Shown: in pieces, positions 1 to 11,773 of the stretch | Layout: the number at the start of each line of letters is the position of its first letter | Position numbering within the stretch: the stretch's first letter is position 1 | Made by a program: the position numbers and the translations under genes | From: Sipunculus nudus | Taxonomy: Eukaryota > Annelida > Sipuncula > Golfingiida > Sipunculidae | Direction: 5' to 3' | Assembly (NCBI GenBank): GCA_026874595.1 | Contig: CM049315.1 | Coordinates: 40,529,615-40,593,614 of the forward strand | DNA length: 64,000 nt | Notes under the pieces: model-generated | Told to the model about the DNA's origin: nothing | The model's input: the letters and a program-made list of their open reading frames with translations, nothing else | Databases searched by the model: none

Positions 1-859
1 GAAGATTTCCTGCTCACAAGGCCAAAGTTGAAAAAAATTCGATAAAAAATCATTAAAATAGTGAATTGTAGGTGGTGCCCCCAAACTTGTGCAGCAGGTA
101 CAGACCATTAGTCCCAATGATCACAGTAAGTTTTGTGAAAATCCCCTCAATGGTTCCTGAGAAATAAGCTTCTAAGTGTTTTTCTAAAATCAGCTCTGAA
201 ACAGAGAAAAATAGGTCAAGGTCATCCATCTTTGAACTTGACCTAGATATTGACAATATACATCTTCACCGAAGAAATAAAATTCCTACGGTGAATCCTT
301 TTAGAGATATCATGCTCACAAGGCCAAAGTTGAAAAATCGGATAAAAATTCATTAAAAATCAGAAATTGTGTCAATGGTTCCTGAGAATTAAGCTTCTAA
401 GTGTTTTTCTATAATCAACTCTGAAACGTAGAAAAACAGGTCATGGTCACCCATCTTCGAACTTGACCAAGATTTTGTCGATAAACATCTTCACCGAAGA
501 AATAAAATTCCTACGGTGAATCCTTTTAGAGATATCCCGCTCACAAGGCCAAAGTTGAAAAATTGGATAAAATTCAATAAAAATCAGAAATTGTAGGTGG
601 CGCCACCAAACTTGTGCAGCTGATACAAACCATCAGTCCAAATGACCATAGTAAGTTTTGTGAAAATCCACCCAATGGTTCCTGAGAAATAAGCTTCTAA
701 GTGTTTTTTCTATAATCAGCTCTAAAACGTAGAAAAATAGGTCAAGGTCACCCATCTTCGAACTTGACCGAGATTTTGTCGATAAACATCTTAAACGAGG
801 AAATAAAATCCCTACGGTGAATCCTTTTAGAGATATCCCGCTCACAAGATAAAAGATAA
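1..859. repeat. Diverged tandem repeat, ~300-bp unit, about 3 copies
   Basis: The landmark GCTCACAAGGCCAAAGTTG recurs at 12, 313 and 540, and a shortened form (GCTCACAAGAT) at 840, giving spacings of 301, 227 and 300 bases. The middle unit lacks about 75 bases. Each unit also shares the blocks GGTTCCTGAGAA, AAGCTTCTAAGTG and CCTACGGTGAATCC. Two units carry AGGTCAAGGTCA (about 212-223 and 740-751). Short minus-strand reading frames (53-256, 633-920) are by-products of the repeat: they are not conserved between units. Confidence 0.85.
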
Positions 860-955
860 CGGACGCCGGACGGACGGACGGACGGCAAGACGGACGGACG
901 GACAGCTTGGGTGACGACAATAGCCCATCAGCCTAAGGGCTGAGGGCTAAAAAGC
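860..955 (+). repeat. GGAC-rich tail of a dispersed repeat
   Basis: A run of CGGACGGACGG repeats is followed by AGCTTGGGTGACGACAATAGCCCATCAG and a short AGGGCTGAGGGCTAAAAA end. The same architecture (GGACGG run, then a CTATAGC-type block, then a GCTGAGCTAAAA end) occurs at 4,347-4,425 and 47,938-48,034, so this is the 3' part of a dispersed repeat family. The class is not known to me. Confidence 0.65.
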
Positions 956-2135
956 GTCATAATACCGATATACATGCCACTAGACTGGGCAACTCCTCTG
1001 CTAAAATCGGATAAAATACAATTACAGATTTAAAATCAAATTAATGAATAAACTATTATATCACATTAAAAGTAATTTTAATTCTTTATAACCACAGCAC
1101 TCTTAATTGTCTAAGCCATCCGTCAGGCTTGTTTGGGTTTAAACATCTGCCCAAAAGTAATTTAAGAAAACATGCTGGATTTTGTGCACATCATTTAATG
1201 TGGCTAATATGAATATTACCCTAAGTTTAGGAGAATACATGGATTCCATACTTCCATACTTACGAGACATTTAACAAGCAACTTCCACACATAGGCGACA
1301 ACTTTGCTCATATCGATCTTACATTCGTTTAAAATTAATTTGTGTTAAATAATAGCCAAATTGATAAATAATGTTTCAAATTTACTGCACTCTATTGAAC
1401 CCAATATCCTGAACACTTTTTTTTCAGAAATCGAGCTTTCATCAGATTTAACATTTACAATTCACGGTTATGTTAAACGTATTGGGTTATTATTCTCGCG
1501 ATATTTAATTAGCCGTGCGAGACAGGCACTGGATGAATCATACATAACTTTGTGCATCAAGATATTATTCTGGAATGTGTCAGCACCGTTGTCAAACTGA
1601 CCGTGGCAAAGCGAGCAGTGATGTAAAGTATCGTAGCGTAGAGCCATCTGTCGGAGACCTTTGTATTGACGATGACGATTATTGCCACGGTATGCTATCA
1701 TTCCCGTTCGGGTGTGTGATGAGGTGTGTAATGGTGTGTATGTATGTGTGTAGGTGTGTTTTTGTGTATTTGTACACAACATAAATCAAGCAATTATGAA
1801 CTGAATTTCGTGAAAGTTTCATGAATAGGCCAAGGTATATTCGATTAGATTTTGTTGTCCACCCTGTGTCTTCTCCGGAATCGGAAGCGTCATCAAGGAA
1901 TATTAAAAAAAATAAAACACTTATGCACAAATGAACCCTGAGATTATGGTGAAAAAATAAGTAAATGCACAGGATATCCCGTCTCACCGGCCTCCTGTTC
2001 AGATCATGCCAAAGCGCCAACACGGCGGAGTGTCCCGTGTGTTTGCAGAGCGCTTATGAAACTTGTGCTCCAATGGCGGAGGCACATATACGTTGGTGTT
2101 TCTAGTTAATACATGCTGTGCATGTAGACATTTAC
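956..2135. other. No gene recognised
   Basis: Low-copy sequence between the left-edge repeats and the last recognised SLC22 exon. Reading frames of about 100 codons exist on the minus strand (1,468-1,782 and 1,679-2,023) but they resemble no SLC22 segment. One runs through a TG-rich simple stretch (about 1,710-1,770). The missing 3' exons of the SLC22 gene were looked for here and not seen. Confidence 0.5.
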
Positions 2136-2290
2136 TGACCATATAATGAACTGTATTATCGTGTACAGCCTTAACGTGGGCGATCTTAACGTATCGATAA
2201 TTCCATAATCAGAGTTGGTTGTGGAGAGCTTCTTTCGTTTATTACAAAGTTTGCCCAGACAACTCTGTTCTCGGTCACCACGGTCAATGT
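2136..2290 (-). CDS. SLC22 exon 6 (end of loop, TM7 start)
   Basis: Acceptor TTAAATTTCAG at 2291-2292. The frame set by exon 5 is open and gives a basic, cysteine-containing stretch, then SDYGIIDTLRSPTLRLYTI, the family's 'DLFRTPxLR' block before TM7. The donor is ambiguous: ATG|GTCAGT (exon end 2140) or TCA|GTAAAT (exon end 2136). The intron upstream of this exon is about 3 kb. No following exon was found to the left. Confidence 0.75.
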
Positions 2291-5200
2291 CTGAAATTTA
2301 AAAGGAAATGTTTAATTTGTTAATCCTAAATATTTCTTTTTAATTCATATATAAAGTACTGAATCGTAAATATTAATTCCTTGGCAAAACTTTGAAAAGT
2401 GTACGAAACATAAAGCAATTATAATGATTGACATTGTATTTCGTAACCAATTTGTCAAAATAAAACGCGATATGAATCCAGACTGAATACAACAGTGAAA
2501 GTTTCCTATTAAAGCAGCTGTAAATTATTAATTAAAGCAGCATGGGACCCATGGGTCTCGGCGCTCAGCTGAAGTTTGAAATTTTTGCAAATGCAAAATA
2601 TGCAAAATATTCTATTGTAATGTTTTTCATTAATATAAGCATATGAGAAGCTAAGAGGAAAGGGGCCCTCCTACTTGGTTATAGTAAAGTTCTAAATATA
2701 TGATTACAAACTAATACTCTGCCAAGACTGTCATGAAGAAAAACAGTAACAGTTTTGAGATACTGTGATGCATATAAAAAATTTACAGATGGACAGGCAA
2801 GTGGACAGAATGGACTGATACCTTTATTTCACTTTCAAGGGAATAATGCATTTAACTTTACATTAAAGCCTATTTTTTAGCCATATCCACTTTTTCCATT
2901 AATAGTTTTTATCTGATTCATTTTTTTATTCACAAATTTTATTAATTTTAATAAAAAAACTGAAAATATAAGTTAAAATATTAGAATTCTAAGTTGCAAT
3001 CATTATATATCCATAATGTAGCTCATATTGGGTCATATTATGCATACACATATATTTTATTATTTTTAAATCACAAATGTTTAAACTGAATTTAAAAGAA
3101 AATAATACCACAATATGGCATCAACAAGATTATTCCTTTAATCACTATTAAAAAAATTTTGCACATTGGAGTTTTCAATACATGCTTAATTTTATTCACT
3201 GAAATGAAATAAAGATTCAGTAAATTTGATAAAATAAAAACATCTTTTCACATCAAGTATACACACTGTTGGTTGAATGAGGGAAAAACAATATCATTGT
3301 GCTAATTACTATCTCAGCTATAATTTATTACTGGAATTAATAGTCAATTTCACACCTGTTGAAGTTTTTACTCTTCTGAAGTAAGGAATTACTTATCTGA
3401 TGAACATCCACACTTTCATATCAATACACCACTTTGTGGACACAATTCAATGTGCACTTTAATCATTGTAACCCTGGTGGTACAATACAAAATCTAAAAT
3501 GTAGCATAGCCTAGAATTAGACTGAATCAAATACAGAAAATAATAACATTCATCTAGTTTATGCACAATCTGGGGGGGGGGGAGTGCAGGACAGAGGGGA
3601 AGCCTGCTAGTAGTGGCCAAGCTGAGCAAAGGCAAGCTGCCTGGGGTCAGTTACATAATGCAAGTGAAGGCTGTACTACCAGGTGGGCTAGATGTAAACA
3701 ACACTTAAAATGGTGTATGGAAACTTGAATTAAAGCTACTCTTTTCAATCAATTCCTTTGAAATTTTCAGATTTTAAAAGATTAAATCCTTATGTATATA
3801 TGTTGTGAAGATTAAATAAAGAGTGCTTACTGGGAAAAAACGTGCCATTGCCAAAGTTGGACAAAATTAAAGGTATTGATTTTTTATTTATGCTAATAAC
3901 TTGACAAATTTGCAAAATTCAGATCTAATTTTGGGTAAACAATTGAATCTTAATAAAATAAAGCCTGAAAAAATGTCTCCAGCTTCAGCAATTCTGATGT
4001 TAGGTGAGTAGATATATTTCCTGATTTTTTAAAAATTGCATTATATTTGGGCCCATAACTTCAAATAATACCCAATACTGATCTAATTTTTGGTTTGTTC
4101 ATAGAAAATGTATGGAAGAATATGAATACTAAATATGATCAAAAAAAGATCAGTGGTTTTGATATTAGGGAGCCGTGAAGTGTAACAATGGCTTTATTAT
4201 GGGAAACAGAGGTTTTTCCTTAATATCTCGAAAGAACGAAGTCCTAATGACCCAATTTTCGGAATGGTAGGAGATTTTGGTGACATCTTATGGTATGCAA
4301 AGTTTTGGATTCGTAGGTCAAACGGTTTTAAAACGTGCCCTGTTAACGGACGGACGGCCGGCCGGACGGACAAAGGACCACGACTATAGCTCAGATGATT
4401 TATAGTCAGCTGAGCTAAAAGTTATATTTTGAATTAAAATTAGATTTCAAATTTATAATTAAAAAACACGGTCGATAAATATATACAAGTGTAGAGGTTT
4501 TGTCATGCAGGTTAAAGCATTACTGAGTGCTATATAAGTTGAAATTTCATACAGTGTAAAAGGTTAATCCATCGAAACTTATTCCGTCAGATTCAGAAAG
4601 AACAGGTGGTTTCGTTTAAAAGAGATTCTAATGTGAACGGGTGTCAATACAGGGGATGGGGTTATATATCCACAACGTTTTAACAAGGGGGTTGGGCAAT
4701 GTAATCATCCTGCCCCCCCCCCTTCCCCCCCGCCCCCACGCCCGACCTTGAGAGAATGATATATGTTATTTAAATATTGAAAATGAAATTTATTAATAAT
4801 TAGATTAATAGACTTTGGTTACTTTTTACTGAGTTCATACGAAATATCATATATCTTAACCTGATTTAGAATTAACATCTAGATGAAACATAATACCTTA
4901 TTTTATAAATCTTATGCATAATTGGTATATATTTGAAATGTCCAACAGACAATAAAAGTGTATATATATTTTATTTATGTCTGTTTATCAAACAGTTGTC
5001 CCAAATTTGATCACGCTCCCACACCTCCGACTCATCCCTCCACCCTTGGTTCAAGATAAATTGAACCAAAAGCTAATGTAGCAGTGATGAGGTTACTTTT
5101 CTATAAACTTATCACAGAGCAAAGAACATCAACTGAAATTTAGCAGTAAAATAACATTGAGTGGACATTTGGTGAAGTAGAATAAGGAATACAGAAATTT

Positions 5201-6078
5201 ATGACAACGTATTATTCTATATAAATTGCGTCAAAGTGTCGTCAGACATGATCTGGTAACTGCAAAATTTTGACAGGGCACTACTTTAAATTACAGGTAA
5301 CTATGGTGATTACCTTGTGTGCCATTTATGAGACGGTCCTTCTCTGGCTGGACGAACACAACTTCCGGTAAAGTAACCTTGTTGATCTTTGCTGCTTTCC
5401 TGACGATAGCTTCGGCCTCTTTTTCCCGCCCGTTGGCAAGCAACCACGGCACACTCTCGTTAACCATCCTGCATTTGAAATATGGAAATAGGATGCGTGA
5501 TAAGGGAGTTTGGTTTGTATAAATCTGTGTAGGAATATTGCTTATGAATCAAAAGGAGTTTTCAAATTATTATAATCAATATCAGCTGTAGTGGCTGTAT
5601 AATGGTAAGCAGTAGTTGAAAAGAATTAATTCTGTACGCCAAAGTTATCCAGAGAACATGCTCTTAATGCGCTTGTCATAACATTGGGAGAAGTATATAA
5701 GAACAATAAAAGTGTCGTAGTCTCCTTTTACAAGTTATGTTTGGTAAACATTTAGATAAATAAATTTGTAATAATTCGATATAAATACACTTCACGGTTT
5801 AGCAAACTCACACTTAATTTAATTATATAAATATATATATATATATAGTTTACCAGTAAAACAATACGGTCAGGCCTAAGGGAATGGTGATGGCTATCTG
5901 AAGGTGGCGCCAGTTTCTAAGGTAATACGCCAACGGTGTTAGTAAGATATATCCGAACGCCCAAAAAAACTCGATGGCGACGCCAGCGAAAGTTCTCTGC
6001 TCCAACGGGAAGAGCTCGATGGCTAGCACTATGGCCGCACCTACCATGCCCTGCGGAAATATAATATAATATAATATA

Positions 6079-6109
<31 letters not shown>

Positions 6110-7796
6110 GATAGATAGATAAATATGGATAGATAAAGATATATAGTTAATATCATAAATGCTATGCATCTTCTTGAGAAAACATAATTTCTACATGGGC
6201 GAGTTTTTTTTAAGAGAAAGAAAGAGATGACGTTTAAACATGTTATATCAATATTAGCATTTCTCCCTAATTTGTTGTTTTCATGGAAGTCTGCTGATAC
6301 TTACAGCCTAATACGAAAGGTGTGTGTGTAAGAGAAAGAGAGAAGGAGAGAAAGAGAGGTAAGAAAGAAAGGGAGGGAGAGGGGCGGAGGGAGAGGGTAA
6401 CATAAGCTGTAAAATCTCAATACAGTACTTAAATAAGGTTTGTAATCGACCATCAATAAGAATATGGGATTAGCCATATATTATGGTTATTTAAGTAATA
6501 ACGTTCTTGTAAAACAATACAAGTGAACCATGGGTCATGACGCTCAGCTTAATTTGACAGGTGATGAATGTATTAATTATTGAAGTTTTGACTCCGAGTA
6601 AAAATATTTAAGGAACTTCGATTTCCAGTTTGTTCCAAATCATGTTTTTTTTTTTTTACCATAATCCTTAGAATAAAAGTAGCAGCAACCTTATTTAAGG
6701 TTTCCGGGAAGATTTTGCTATGAACTCCTTAGATGCGAAACAGTTATGACTTGTGTCCATCTGACTTAAAGGGTACGCAAATCATGTTGTTTCCTATAGC
6801 TCACAGAAATTAATTTCACTATGACCTCATTTTGGATGGGAAAGGAAACATTACAAAGACTTCCCTTTACATTAAGAAAGTGATTTCTAGAGCCAACAGT
6901 TAAAACCTGTGACCCATCTGACTTTCTCAAAATTAGGTTTTCCGCACATAGTTCACAAAGTTCAGGTCACAGTGACTTTCAGAATACATAGGAGACTTGC
7001 CAATTAAGAACCTCCCTTGATTTTTCATAATAGAAAGTTCTACTTTAGGTGCTTCTAATCATATTTTGGCCAGTTGCTTGCAGAATATAGGTCACCGTGA
7101 CCTAATTTCAGGTTTTCAAGGAAATTTGGCCAGAACCTCCATGGATGTTTCCATTAAATGATTCTAGGACTAACGGATACTATTTTTGCGTATTTAACAT
7201 TCAGAGTGCTCAAATCATGATTTTTTCCTTAAGCTCACAGAATTTAGGTCACAGTAACCTAATTTTATATTTTCAAGGAAATTTATCCAGGATCTCCGTG
7301 AAGGTCACAGAGAATTTTCTAGGCCAAATGGTTACAATTTGTGCATCGTCTGACTGACTCTTTGGTTGCTCCAAACATGTTTTCGGTCAGTACTACGTAG
7401 CTAACAGAATATAGGTCACCATGACTTAGTTTCAGGTTTCTAAGGAGATTTGCCTAGGGCCTCCCTAAGCCCAGAATAAACAGAAATTTCTAGGTCTAAC
7501 GGTTTGAATTTGTGTCCTTTCTGACTGTCTGGTTGCTCAAAATCATGTTTTGGCATCATGTTTTGTCATATACGTCATCATGACCTTTTTTCTAGTTTGC
7601 AAGAACATTTTCCAGAATCTCCCAGGATGTTGCGTAAGAAGATAGCTGAGCTAACAAATACTGAGCTTAAATTGACATTGACATAAACAGGAAATGAACA
7701 TCAACAGTACACATGATACACAATATGAGGAATATTCTTAGCTTTCAGGGATAACCTTTCAGGTAAAATGTCCTTGTGGTCGGTGAATATTTTATA

Positions 7797-7849
<53 letters not shown>

Positions 7850-9946
7850 CAGTTACTGCACCTGTTGCTGAACTCCATCCAAGAAAGACAAAGCTGCATA
7901 AAATATAAAATTCGGGGAGAACGCCTGGGCCGTTGCTATGGCGACGTTACTCCAAAGACAACCCAGGAAGACAGGCTTACGTCCGTATATATCCGCTAAG
8001 TAGTTAAACAAGATGGCGCCCACGGTTTGTCCCACACTGTTCAGCATCATTGAGAACTCGGCTAACCAGTTCTTTTTACAAACAAGGTCGAACTGAAAAA
8101 AAAAAAACAAGATAATAAACTTACCACAGAGGATAAGAACTACGCTTGTTGAAACATACCACCTTCAAGTATAAACTGAACAAAGAGAACGCAATGGTTT
8201 GCCCAACAGCTGTTATCTTAAGTCCAGGAAGAGTAAATCTACAATCCAGAACCCTAAATTAAAATACATGTGATGATCATAAATTAGAATGATCAGTATC
8301 ACATCTTCATGTTGACTGACGTCAGTCCCATGGCATTAGTAACGAAATATGAATTTATATTGCAGAGTGATTCTTACTGTTAGAAATACTCAGAGGATTT
8401 GGTTATATTCAGATCATAATGAATATTTATAATCTCTCATTAAAAACAAATATTGTACTTGTGATTGCATGTGAAAAAGTCAAACATATTTGGACAAAGT
8501 GGACTGTAAGAATACGTGTTTCTACTAGGTCACTCGAATGAATAGAAACAAGTATAGATATAGACTGGCCCAGTCGATGCAATTGTTAAAACATAATTCC
8601 TCCCTCTATCAAAGCCATCAGACTAACTCTTGCTGCGTCGCAGCGCTGAGAACAGGTACTACCACCTCGCGACAAATTATAAAACTAAATTACGGCTCTC
8701 TGGCCAACCATTTCATACGAGCTGGCACTGAGTCTCGAATATCGGTACATGGATTTACTTTATATTTTCGGACTTTTAGTAGCAAACGTAAATACTAAAG
8801 CCCAGGCAGGGCTAGCATATATAATGTATCGGGTAGCTGAACCTTCAGCGTTAAACTAGAAAACCCTAACTGTCAACGCTAAACATCATGGGTTATCAAG
8901 GCACGTGAAGCGTTAAGTCGAGCGGTGCCATGATTGACACACGCCAAGCAAACCTAATGACATTACATTTCCTTAGGCTATAACTGATTTGTTCCTCAGT
9001 ATTTCAAACTTAACAAAAAAAAATTGTGTTTGCCCAGGGATCCGGGGTGATGGAGTAACTATGCTTATGAGAAAAAATAAAACAGTTCTTTGCCTGATCT
9101 GAAAAGTCGCAGGCAACCTGACGTGCATGAAACTTCTTGACCTGTGTTGCAAGAAGATTATAGGGACAGTTCGAATAAAGCAAAATACGCAACATGTGGG
9201 ACAATATTTAGTATAATTCCTGGTCATTCGTATTTATTCATATTGAGGCAACGAATTACATATGTTTCCCTATCATGAACACCATATTTGATTTTATACG
9301 ATTTTTCCTCGGCAAGCAATGTACGTTTTGGAATTATTTTGTCATTTTATTTAGCGATATCCATATATACTTTACATAGCTAGACAAAGTTAGGGCTCAG
9401 TTATTAGCGGGAGTACAAAACAACTGATACTAATGACCTTCGATCTTGAGGCGAGGCATGGGGGACAAATTAGTTTTAGTCGAGTGAAGTGTTGTGTATA
9501 TTATTAAGCATTGACATTGTATTTGAAATGTTATGCGTTCGCTCAGCAGCGCCTCGCATAGCCATGTATGACACACGCCTCGTAAAACCTTTTAACATTT
9601 CATTGAGATATAACCAAGACTCGTGCCTCATCTCCACATGAAGTACTGAACAGAAAATAATGTTTCCTTACATCTGTGACCAATGTAGACTCGTAACCCG
9701 CCTTGGGATCGTACCAATAACCGTCCGTGCAAGGCTGTGTGATGTTAGTATGGCTTCCATTCACGTACATGCTACATTGAGATAAAACTAATTCATTGTT
9801 CCGGTACTCGAGGGGTATACTTTCATTAACAGTGGCGTTCTCAGGAAGCTGGCACCGGTGAGGTGGTGTGTCAGCTGAAAAAAGATATAATAATAATAAT
9901 AATCAGGGCCGTCAACACGGGGGTATGCAACATATATATAACCCCC

Positions 9947-9977
<31 letters not shown>

Positions 9978-11719
9978 ACACCTTTTAACAAAGGGGTGGG
10001 GATGGGCAATGTAATAATATTTTATGCTATTCAGAGAATAACATTTATATTTTGGAAATGAAATACATTAATAACTAGACTACGGGCAGTGAATAAGCGA
10101 CTACGTGTATCCGCCAAATCACAGTGACATGGGTAAAGTAAGGTATTAAATGTTGCTAATATGACATGACTCCCAATGTGTGGCAGCAGTGATGCCAGTT
10201 AAACTCCTCAGATACATGCAATTGTCACCAAAAACGGATCTACAGATGGATAAACCCTGCAAAATTTCAGGCAGACACCCATCAACCTCTGAGAAAAAGA
10301 GTATCAATGTATTCTATACAACCGGAACGATAGTGGCGCCACCTGTCCGATCTACAACAAAGCGACCAAAGACGGATAAACATGCAAAATTTCAGGCTGA
10401 TGCATCTATCCACTCTTGAGATATGAGCGATCCTTGCCAAAAGCAAACGGACATATGGACACCACACGAAAACAATTGCAGATGGCGCCGCCAGTCTTGA
10501 ATACGAGATGGAGGTTTCAAAGATCCATGAACATGCACAATTTCTGGCCAACACGGCAAACCACTCCTGAACAAAAGGCATCAATGTATTCTACGAATAC
10601 GGAAAGGTTTATGGCGCCAGCTGTTTGGTCTACGTATAAACTTCCCGAGATAGACGGATATGCCAAATTTGAGACCAATAAATTTGCCACTCCTGAGATA
10701 TGAGCAATTTTCATCCAAAGCAAATATATGTCTGGACGCTACGAAAAACCATTGCAGATGGCGCCATTAGTCTTGAATACGAGATGGAGGTATCCATGAT
10801 GTATGGTCATTCACCATTTCAGACCAAAGCATCAAACCGATCATTAAAGCCTGCCGCCCACATTTTTATCTGTGACCAGTCGCAGAAAGTCGTCGATCGT
10901 CTGCGACTTCTGTCGACTGACATAAGGCGACCAGTCGCCGACAGTCTGCGACTGGCGTTCAGCGTGCAGTCACAGTGTCGAGATCACAGTGTTTCTAGCG
11001 TTGTTTATTAAATTTGGAGATGATAAATTTGTGTAAGTAAAAATATAATTGTAACACTATCACAATATCAAAAACAAATTCACCAGAACTGCAAAATACC
11101 ATGCCTATCTCTTCAGAAGCCCTTATTTTATGGTTTCGGTTGCGGTATAAGGGCAAAGTCTGGTTGTACGGACACGGTGTTTTATTCCATATCGACATAA
11201 TTTAATCTTCCTTTTCAGGGGACCAAAAGAACAACTAACCAGGGGCGAAGCCACATATCATACCTACATGCTCAGTCGCCGGCGAACAATTGGATGATGC
11301 TCAGTCGCAAGTCGCATCGTAAAGAAATCGCAAATGACCGCGGCAGTCGCAAGGAATCGCAAGGGAATCGCAAGGTTTCTGATATATCTTGCGATCGTCT
11401 GTGAATCCCGCTCACTTGCGATTCACATACGATTATAATCGGCGACCAGTCGCAGATCCCATGCGATTTTAGTCGAATCGCAACAAAATCGCCAATGGGC
11501 AGATGGCGGAGGCGGCGGCAGCGGAAATCGGTCGAAAACATAGTATCCCTAAAACTTTGAATTACAGATTTTGGTTCAATTTCTGAGTTTACTATGAAAT
11601 ATTTTAAATCTAAAACTGGTTTAGATGTATAACATATACAAGAAACAGAATACCCCATTTTTAAAACCTTATTATTAATTGTAATATATTTCAATGTGTC
11701 ACACAGACAATACTTGACA

Positions 11720-11773
<54 letters not shown>

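Noticed and set aside
1468-2023. Overlapping minus-strand frames of 104 and 114 codons as SLC22 3' exons or a small gene
   Set aside because: They contain no SLC22 TM7-TM12 motifs, run through simple TG repeats, and no convincing splice pair links them to exon 6.
7799-7999. Plus-strand frame starting with Arg-Glu repeats
   Set aside because: It is a translation of the GA microsatellite and then the antisense of SLC22 exon 3.
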